Below the pieces are notes generated by a model. The model had not been told where the DNA came from, did not search any database, and was given only the letters and a program-made list of their open reading frames with translations. Shown piece after piece: positions 58,304 to 64,000 of a stretch of DNA of 64,000 nucleotides; the stretch's first letter is position 1; each line of letters starts with the position of its first letter. This DNA is from UBA8919 sp041658185 (GTDB taxonomy: Bacteria > Elusimicrobiota > UBA8919). A program made the position numbers and the translations under genes. The stretch spans positions 124,001 through 188,000 of the forward strand of contig JBBAAR010000001.1 in the NCBI GenBank assembly GCA_041658185.1, read 5' to 3'.

Positions 58304-58847
58304 CCAGTTTGCAAATAATATGCCCGACGGTAATATGCACTTCCTGAATTCTCGCGGTTATGTTTGACGGAACTTCCAAAGTTATGTCACAAACATTTTT
58401 TAATTTACCACCGGAAGAACCTGTAAGTCCCACCACAACCGCACCCTGTTTTTTTGATTGTTTTGCTCCCTCTACAACATTTTCCGAATTTCCGCTGGTG
58501 GAAATCGCAATCACTACATCTTTTTTTTCAACCGTTGATTCAACCTGTCTTGAAAAAATTTTATTAAAATTGTAATCATTCGCAATTGCGGTAATTGCGG
58601 ATGTGTTTGTCGTAAGTGCAACCGCATTAAGTGATTTTCTCTCTTTTTCAAAACGGCTCACAAATTCCGTTACTATATGCTGGGCATCAGCAGCGGAACC
58701 TCCGTTTCCGAAAATAACAACTTTTCCGCCGGTGCGGTAACATTTTATTATCTCTTGAGTAATTTTTTCAATAGTGCCGGAAAGTGATTTTGATTTTTCT
58801 TTTACGGCAATGCTGTCATTGATAATTTGTAAGATTTTCTGTTTCAT
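58284..58847 (-). CDS. gmhA: Phosphoheptose isomerase GmhA
   Basis: The 187-residue SIS-domain protein has FGNGGSAADAQHIVTEFVSRF, ALTTNTSAITAIANDY, AISTSGNSENV and TARIQEVHITVGHIICKLVE, the GmhA hallmarks. It converts sedoheptulose-7-phosphate to heptose-7-phosphate in the cytosol. Upstream is a repeat-filled spacer (58860-58979). Confidence 0.9.
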   Translation of the reverse strand: MKQKILQIINDSIAVKEKSKSLSGTIEKITQEIIKCYRTGGKVVIFGNGGSAADAQHIVTEFVSRFEKERKSLNAVALTTNTSAITAIANDYNFNKIFSRQVESTVEKKDVVIAISTSGNSENVVEGAKQSKKQGAVVVGLTGSSGGKLKNVCDITLEVPSNITARIQEVHITVGHIICKLVEDEIF

Positions 58848-58859
58848 TTTTTTACTCTT

Positions 58860-58979
58860 TACGCGGAGCGAAGCAAGAAATTTCTGCAGGTTTTGAATTT
58901 GCGACCTATACCCTGCAGGAGCAAATTCTTTAAGCGACTACAAAAGAGCGACCAAAGAAATTTGCTTGCGAGCGACCTT
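58860..58979. repeat. Spacer with inverted repeats
   Basis: CTGCAGG (about 58884) and CCTGCAG (about 58912) are inverted; AAGAAATTTCT and AGAAATTTGCTTG recur near the ends, and GCGACC/GAGCGACC strings match the GCGACCG units of the palindromic repeats further up. No gene or clear promoter was seen. Confidence 0.5.
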
Positions 58980-60329
58980 TTATTTCTCATTATAAATCCT
59001 TTTTTGAATGAAATTCGTATAAATCTCTCCTTTCTTAAAATAGTCATTCGCCAAAGTCGTCTTGTGGAAAGGAATGGTTGTTTTAATTCCGGTAATTTCA
59101 AATTCCGAAAGTGCGCGTTGCATCCTCGCAATTGCTTTTTCTCTTTTCGTGTCTATAACCAATAATTTTGCTATCAAACTGTCATACGCAGACGGCACGG
59201 TATAGCCGTTATAAATATGAGTATCTAATCTTACGCCGGGACCGCCGGGAAAAATTACCGATTCAATTTTGCCGGGGCTCGGGATAAAATCTTTTTCCGG
59301 GTCTTCCGCATTAATTCTGCATTCTATAACATGCCCTTTAATTACCACGTCATCATAATCATATCCCAACTGTTCGCCGCTAGCCAGACGAATCTGTTCT
59401 CTAACAAGGTCAACTCCGGAAACCATTTCCGTTACCGGATGCTCAACTTGAATGCGAGTGTTCATTTCCATAAAATAAAAATTTTCTTTTTTATCAACTA
59501 AAAACTCAATCGTGCCGGCGGTAAAATAATCAACGGCTTTTGCGGCAAGCCGAGCATAATGTCCCATCTTTTTTCTCAATTTCGGTGAAATGTTAGACGG
59601 CGATTCCTCAATCAGTTTTTGATGGCGTCTTTGAATTGAGCAGTCCCTTTCCGGATAAGATACTACATTCCCTTTTATATCGCCTAAAATTTGAAACTCA
59701 ATGTGCTTCGGTTCTTCAAGATATTTTTCGAGATAGACGTCCCCGTTTCCGAACGCCGCTTTCGCTTCCGTCTGTGCGGTAATGATTGCATTTTTAAGTG
59801 CGTCCTCCGACGGGACAATACGCATCCCTTTACCGCCGCCGCCGGCAGATGCTTTTACAATTAAAGGATACCCTATTTTTTTTGCAATCTTAAAAAGTTT
59901 CGGGGTTTCGGCGGTGATACATTCTTCCGTTCCGGGAATAGTCGGAATTCCAGCTTTTTTCATCGTCTTCTTCGCCGTTGATTTATCTCCCATCTGCTGA
60001 ATTGTGGTTTTGGTGGGACCTATAAATTTTATATTGCACGACTCGCAGACATCGGCAAAATATGTATTTTCCGATAAGAAACCGTAACCGGGATGAATCG
60101 CATCGGCGCCGGTTATTTCCGCGGCGGAAATTATATTTGCAATGTTCAGATAACTTTCCGAAGATTGTGCGGGACCGATACAAACCGATTCATCGGCAAA
60201 TTTTACATGAAGGCATTCGGCGTCAATATCGGAATGCACGGCGACAGTTCTTATGCCCATCTCCCGACAGGCACGGATAATCCTTACCGCTATTTCGCCT
60301 CTGTTCGCTATTAAAATTTTATTGAACAT
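58980..60329 (-). CDS. accC: Biotin carboxylase subunit of acetyl-CoA carboxylase
   Basis: The 449-residue protein has the biotin carboxylase core: LIANRGEIAVRIIRACRE, ATP-grasp ASAGGGGKGMRIV (about 160), PERDCSIQRRHQKLIEESP and MNTRIQVEHPVTEMVSGVDLV. It carboxylates biotin on AccB for fatty-acid synthesis. It starts 12 bases after accB. Confidence 0.95.
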   Translation of the reverse strand: MFNKILIANRGEIAVRIIRACREMGIRTVAVHSDIDAECLHVKFADESVCIGPAQSSESYLNIANIISAAEITGADAIHPGYGFLSENTYFADVCESCNIKFIGPTKTTIQQMGDKSTAKKTMKKAGIPTIPGTEECITAETPKLFKIAKKIGYPLIVKASAGGGGKGMRIVPSEDALKNAIITAQTEAKAAFGNGDVYLEKYLEEPKHIEFQILGDIKGNVVSYPERDCSIQRRHQKLIEESPSNISPKLRKKMGHYARLAAKAVDYFTAGTIEFLVDKKENFYFMEMNTRIQVEHPVTEMVSGVDLVREQIRLASGEQLGYDYDDVVIKGHVIECRINAEDPEKDFIPSPGKIESVIFPGGPGVRLDTHIYNGYTVPSAYDSLIAKLLVIDTKREKAIARMQRALSEFEITGIKTTIPFHKTTLANDYFKKGEIYTNFIQKRIYNEK

Positions 60330-60341
60330 AATTCTGTGTAA

Positions 60342-60800
60342 TCAGCGCTTCTTATCTGCGTAATCAGTATCCACTTCAAAAAGCGGCTGCCCGTATTCAA
60401 CCGGATGATTATCGGCGACTAATACCTTTACGATAATTCCTGCAACTTGTGAAGTTACTTCTTTCATAACCTTCATCGCTTCAACTATACCGACCTTCTG
60501 GTCTATTGATACAAAATCACCTTCTTCAACGAGCGGCTTCCCGCCGGGCGTCGCTGAACGCAAAAATGTTCCAACCATTGTTGATTTAATCTGATTTGAA
60601 GATGATGAAATTTTGGGAATTGATTCTTTATCACGCAGCTTTGATTCTTCCGTAATGATTTTATCCGGCGACTCATCTGAAAAAGAAGAAATATCTCTCC
60701 TTCTGAAACCTGATTTTTCGCCGCCTTTTTCAAACCAGATTTCTTCTATATCGGTGTCTTTTATAGCGTCAAGAATTGATTTTATTTTTTCTATTTCCAT
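60342..60800 (-). CDS. accB: Biotin carboxyl carrier protein
   Basis: The 152-residue protein has an acidic N-terminus, a Ser-rich linker and a C-terminal biotinyl domain with VEAMKVMKEV, the biotinylated Lys being in the centre. It works with accC in acetyl-CoA carboxylase. AccA/AccD are not in the window. It follows efp by three bases. Confidence 0.95.
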   Translation of the reverse strand: MEIEKIKSILDAIKDTDIEEIWFEKGGEKSGFRRRDISSFSDESPDKIITEESKLRDKESIPKISSSSNQIKSTMVGTFLRSATPGGKPLVEEGDFVSIDQKVGIVEAMKVMKEVTSQVAGIIVKVLVADNHPVEYGQPLFEVDTDYADKKR

Positions 60801-60803
60801 AAA

Positions 60804-61367
60804 TTATTTGCTGACCCGTTCCACATATTCGCCGGTGCGCGTGTCAATTTTTACAATATCGCCCTCTTTAATAAAAAGCGGTACATTGACATCAATTCCG
60901 GTTTCAAGTGTAGCGGGTTTTGAGCCGCCGGTAACCGTATCACCCCTGAAGCCCGGAGCGGTTGAGACAACTTTTAATTCCACATTCAAAGGCAAATCCA
61001 TCGTTACTAATTTATCATCAATGTAAAGTGCTTCAACCTCTGCATCAGGTTTTAAGAATTTTACGAGATCGCCAAGTTTTTCCTTCTGCATCGCTATCTG
61101 CTCATAATTTTCCATATCCATAAAAGTATAATCATCGCCCGAAGAATACAGAAATTGTTTTTTCTTTCTGGATAATGAAACCTCTTCAAACTTTGTGCCC
61201 GATTTAAAAGTTGTCTCGGTAATCGCACCCGTCTCAAGATTTTTTAGCTTTGCACGCATTATTGCCCCGCCTTTTCCGGGTTTATGATGCTGAAACCATA
61301 CAACGATACACGGCGAACCGTCCACCTTTATAGTTAGCCCATTTTTAAAATCAGAAGTATCTACCAT
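60804..61367 (-). CDS. efp: Elongation factor P
   Basis: I start at the ATG at 61367 with GAGG ten bases upstream, which gives MVDTSDFKNG and 187 residues, the normal N-terminus. EF-P relieves ribosome stalling at proline runs. The tip loop reads HKPGKGGA, so Lys may be modified. The gene order pepP-efp-accB-accC occurs in many bacteria. It overlaps the peptidase stop by 7 bases. Confidence 0.95.
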   Translation of the reverse strand: MVDTSDFKNGLTIKVDGSPCIVVWFQHHKPGKGGAIMRAKLKNLETGAITETTFKSGTKFEEVSLSRKKKQFLYSSGDDYTFMDMENYEQIAMQKEKLGDLVKFLKPDAEVEALYIDDKLVTMDLPLNVELKVVSTAPGFRGDTVTGGSKPATLETGIDVNVPLFIKEGDIVKIDTRTGEYVERVSK

Positions 61368-62377
61368 TTTGTCAAAACCTCGCAACCGCTTTTTTTTACT
61401 AAAACTGTGTCCTCTATGCGAACGCCGAATCTGTCGGGAATATAAATTCCCGGCTCAACCGTTACAACCATTCCTGCTTTTAATACCGTTTTGGATTTCG
61501 CAGAAACTGACGGCTCCTCGTGAATATCAATCCCCACGCCGTGGCCTGTTCCGTGAATAAAATATTTTCCGAAACCGTTTTTGATTATGAAATTCCTTGC
61601 AGCAAAATCAACTTCTTTACAAGATGCACCGTCTTTAATAACATTAATCGCTTTTTTTTGCGCCTCGTTTACAACCTTAAATATGTTTTCAGCGTATTTA
61701 TTTATTTTACCTAAAAAAAATGTTCTTGTCAAGTCGGAATTATAACCGTCATAAACACAGCCCAAATCAATAAGAACTACATCGTTTTTTCGAATTTTTC
61801 TATTCGTCGGTTTATGGTGAGGGTCTGCGGCGTTATCGGACGATGCGACAATTATATCAAATGCCGATTTTTCAGCGCCGGATTTTCTTAAAAAATATTC
61901 CAATTCGTCGGCAAGTTCTTTTTCCGCAATTCCGATTTTAAGTTTTTTTTCGGCATATTCAATTGCTTTTTTAGAAATTTTACACGCAGTTTTTATTTTT
62001 TTAATTTCACTTTGGTCTTTTATCAGACGAATGTCTTCAATAAAATTTGAACAGCTTTCAAACTTAACACCTTTAATCTTTTTGAGTTTCTCCAAACGGG
62101 CAACTGAAATCCAGTTATCAAATCCTATTTTTTTATTTTTATATTTTTTCAAAAAACTATCGGACGCTATCTGTATTTTGCAATTCGCATATTTTTCCGC
62201 CGACGGATAACTTAACTCCGACACAACCAAGTATATATCTTTTCGGGAAACAAAAACAAAAGAATTTTCCGCTCTAAAACCCGTTAGATAAAAAATGTTT
62301 GACGGGTTAAATGAAATAAACCCGTCCATCTTCTCCGAAACAATTTTCCTCTGTAAATTTTTTATTCTCAAATTCAT
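61361..62377 (-). CDS. M24-family Xaa-Pro aminopeptidase
   Basis: The 338-residue protein has a creatinase-like N-terminal part and the M24 domain with metal ligands in VLIDLGCVYDGYNSDLTRTF, HGTGHGVGIDIHEEP, VTVEPGIYIP and GVRIEDTVLV. It cleaves N-terminal residues before proline in the cytosol. Overlaps aroQ by ATGA and efp by 7 bases, so it is co-transcribed with both. Confidence 0.9.
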   Translation of the reverse strand: MNLRIKNLQRKIVSEKMDGFISFNPSNIFYLTGFRAENSFVFVSRKDIYLVVSELSYPSAEKYANCKIQIASDSFLKKYKNKKIGFDNWISVARLEKLKKIKGVKFESCSNFIEDIRLIKDQSEIKKIKTACKISKKAIEYAEKKLKIGIAEKELADELEYFLRKSGAEKSAFDIIVASSDNAADPHHKPTNRKIRKNDVVLIDLGCVYDGYNSDLTRTFFLGKINKYAENIFKVVNEAQKKAINVIKDGASCKEVDFAARNFIIKNGFGKYFIHGTGHGVGIDIHEEPSVSAKSKTVLKAGMVVTVEPGIYIPDRFGVRIEDTVLVKKSGCEVLTKW

Positions 62378-62811
62378 TTATTTATAAGCTCTATTACGGC
62401 AAGAACGCCCAAAAGATAGGAATTAACTCCAAAGCCGGAAATTTGTCCTGTAGCGGCGGCGGCAATCAATGACTTATGCCTGAATTCCTCCCGACGGTAA
62501 ATGTTGGAAAGATGAACTTCTACGACCGGAATATCTATTGCGGAAACTGCGTCCCGTATTGCGACGGATGTATGTGTGTAGGCGGCGGGATTTATCACAA
62601 TTGCATCATACTTTTTAGGAGAACTTCCTATTGCATCAACTATTTTGCCTTCGTGATTTGATTGTAAAAAATCAACCGAAACTTTTTTTTCTTTCGCAAG
62701 TTTTTTGATTTTTTTATTTATATCCTCCAGCGAAAAATTTCCGTAAATATCCGGCTCTCGTAACCCAAGCAATCCAAGATTGGGTCCGTGAATAACAAGA
62801 ATTCTTTTCAT
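62374..62811 (-). CDS. aroQ: Type II 3-dehydroquinate dehydratase
   Basis: The ATG at 62811 follows GGGGGA at five bases, so I use it (145 residues) rather than the frame's first ATG at 62823. Motifs are IHGPNLGLLGLREPDIYG, the catalytic NHEGKIVDAI, NPAAYTHTSVAIRDA and VEVHLSNIYRREEFR. It performs the third step of the shikimate pathway beside aroB. Confidence 0.9.
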   Translation of the reverse strand: MKRILVIHGPNLGLLGLREPDIYGNFSLEDINKKIKKLAKEKKVSVDFLQSNHEGKIVDAIGSSPKKYDAIVINPAAYTHTSVAIRDAVSAIDIPVVEVHLSNIYRREEFRHKSLIAAAATGQISGFGVNSYLLGVLAVIELINK

Positions 62812-62851
62812 AAATTCCCCCATTTTTTAAGACGATAATATCTAACAAATG

Positions 62852-63940
62852 TTATATGCCTTCTTTTTGTTCTTCTAAAACTTTCCTTATAATATCTTCC
62901 GGCACATCATCTTTTATTACAGTTCTTCCGGGGCGGCCATTAGGTAGCACGAAACGGATTTTACCGTCCTGCACTTTTTTGTCAAAGGCGAGCTGCTCAA
63001 TTATTTTATCAACATTTATACTATGCTTTATAGGAAGTTCTGCGCGAATTAAAATCTTTTCAATACGTCTCACCCACATTTTATCAAGCAATTCCAATTC
63101 AAGGGCGATTTTTGCCGCACAAACCATCCCGATTGATACCGCTTCACCGTGCAGATATGTTTTATAGTTTGTTGCCGATTCAATCGCATGTCCTATCGTA
63201 TGTCCGAAATTCAGAATAGCCCGCAATCCCTGTTCTTTTTCGTCAAGTTCCACTACCCACTTTTTTAACTGACAAGCACGCCATACGGTGTATTCAACCC
63301 GCTCTAAATGTAATGATTTTATTTTTATCAAGTCCCTTTCCATCACAGTGAAATATTTTTTATCTCGGATGATTCCATATTTTATCGCCTCGGCAAGCCC
63401 AGCATTGAATTCCCTTTCAGGAAGTGTTTTAAGCGTTGAAATATCCGTATAGACCATTGACGGCTGGTAAAATGCGCCTATCATATTTTTTGATTTCGGA
63501 TGATTTACGCCGACCTTTCCGCCGACGGAAGAATCTACCTGAGAAAGAAGAGTCGTCGGCACCTGAACAAACGGAAGACCGCGCATAAAAGTTGCGGCAA
63601 CAAAACCCGCAATATCGCCTACAACGCCGCCGCCCAAGGCAACTATCACAGAGTTTCTTTCAAGTTTATTGTCCATACAAATTTGATATAAATTGTTAAC
63701 CGTTTCAAGCGTTTTGTATTTTTCACCGTCTGGAATTTTTGTGATTGATGCAACAAATCCGGCATTACTCAAACTTTCCATTACCATATCGCCGTAAAGT
63801 TTGCCGACGGTAGTGTTTGTTATAACAAGCACTTTGCCCGAAAAGTTTTTTTCTTTCAGAGCATCGCCTATATGCGTCAGCGGAACGCCGATGTGTATCG
63901 GATATGTTCTTTCGTCAAGTTTTACTTCTACAATTTTCAT
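62852..63940 (-). CDS. aroB: 3-dehydroquinate synthase
   Basis: The 362-residue protein has NAD and metal motifs of AroB: VIVALGGGVVGDIAGFVAAT, VPTTLLSQVDSSVGGKVGVNH, NMIGAFYQP, GLAEAIKYGIIRD and NFGHTIGHAIE with HGEAVSIGM. It makes dehydroquinate from DAHP. The start overlaps the upstream shikimate-kinase stop by ATGA. Confidence 0.95.
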   Translation of the reverse strand: MKIVEVKLDERTYPIHIGVPLTHIGDALKEKNFSGKVLVITNTTVGKLYGDMVMESLSNAGFVASITKIPDGEKYKTLETVNNLYQICMDNKLERNSVIVALGGGVVGDIAGFVAATFMRGLPFVQVPTTLLSQVDSSVGGKVGVNHPKSKNMIGAFYQPSMVYTDISTLKTLPEREFNAGLAEAIKYGIIRDKKYFTVMERDLIKIKSLHLERVEYTVWRACQLKKWVVELDEKEQGLRAILNFGHTIGHAIESATNYKTYLHGEAVSIGMVCAAKIALELELLDKMWVRRIEKILIRAELPIKHSINVDKIIEQLAFDKKVQDGKIRFVLPNGRPGRTVIKDDVPEDIIRKVLEEQKEGI

Positions 63941-64000
63941 AATCCCAGATTTTTTACTATTTTTTCTGCGGCTTCTTTCGGTGTTGTATCCGTCGTATCA
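63937..64000 (-). CDS. aroK: C-terminal end of probable shikimate kinase (partial)
   Basis: The minus-strand frame at the window edge reads DTTDTTPKEAAEKIVKNLGL and stops with a TGA overlapping the aroB start. The DT..TPKEAAEKI pattern fits the C-terminus of shikimate kinase, which commonly precedes aroB; 21 codons are too few to be sure. Confidence 0.55.
   Translation of the reverse strand, partial: DTTDTTPKEAAEKIVKNLGL

Overview
The window looks like a chromosomal segment of an uncultured, Gram-negative (diderm) bacterium. Heptose genes for LPS (gmhA, rfaE2), several outer-membrane beta-barrels of the PorV/PorQ and FadL types, a lipobox protein and a Tad-pilus locus all point to an outer membrane. 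Coding sequence is AT-rich, and secreted proteins end in FlgD-like Ig modules. Gene content and the abundance of intergenic micro-repeats recall metagenome-derived lineages near Elusimicrobiota/FCB, but no rRNA or other marker here fixes the phylum. No tRNA, rRNA, CRISPR array or transposase was seen. No gene-free stretch exceeds 300 bases; the longest spacers (34778-34991 and 41375-41620) hold a promoter and/or palindromic repeats.

Layout. (1) 1-2721, minus: Tad/Flp pilus genes cpaB and a fused cpaE-cpaF that runs off the left edge. (2) 2906-11679, minus: a ComEC-type metallo-beta-lactamase (MBL) protein, a UvrD-like helicase, a secreted zinc phospholipase-like protein, a Cas4-like nuclease that appears split in two ORFs, and ComEC. 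(3) 11758-34777, minus: a long run of secreted and outer-membrane proteins, namely PorV and FadL barrels, an M6 protease, barrels carrying ComEA-like helix-hairpin-helix (HhH) domains, a signal-peptide-bearing tandem SpoVG-like protein, LTD/FN3 giants with FlgD-Ig tails, and two four-helix-bundle (S23) ORFs. (4) 34992-40156, minus: two extracytoplasmic ComEC-type MBL proteins, a PorV protein, an ArsR regulator, a secreted phospholipase-D-family protein and a DUF3006-like protein. (5) 40187-48828, minus: a compact operon with two paralogous isomerase-kinase pairs around a DHH phosphoesterase, MTA phosphorylase and adenosine deaminase. (6) 48953-56148, plus: a second ComEC, nadK, recN and two GGDEF proteins. 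(7) 56165-64000, minus: housekeeping genes thiC, thiD2, rfaE2, gmhA, accC, accB, efp, pepP-like, aroQ, aroB and the end of aroK.

Two themes stand out. First, sets 1-4 together look like a DNA-handling surface programme (Tad pilus, ComEC, HhH domains on outer-membrane proteins, extracytoplasmic MBL and PLD nucleases, an exported SpoVG-like protein, UvrD and Cas4-like enzymes). A DNA-uptake or extracellular-DNA role is an inference. Second, the left half is seeded with inverted micro-repeats: a purine-rich arm, a short loop and a pyrimidine-rich arm, always in that order relative to the downstream gene. Where they overlap a gene start, the purine arm encodes a charged n-region and the pyrimidine arm the hydrophobic core of the signal peptide. 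One copy sits in frame inside a protein as a linker, a pyrimidine-rich tract accounts for an 8-residue insertion in an MBL protein, and two copies carry an S23 ORF between their arms, which resembles the layout of 23S rRNA intervening sequences.
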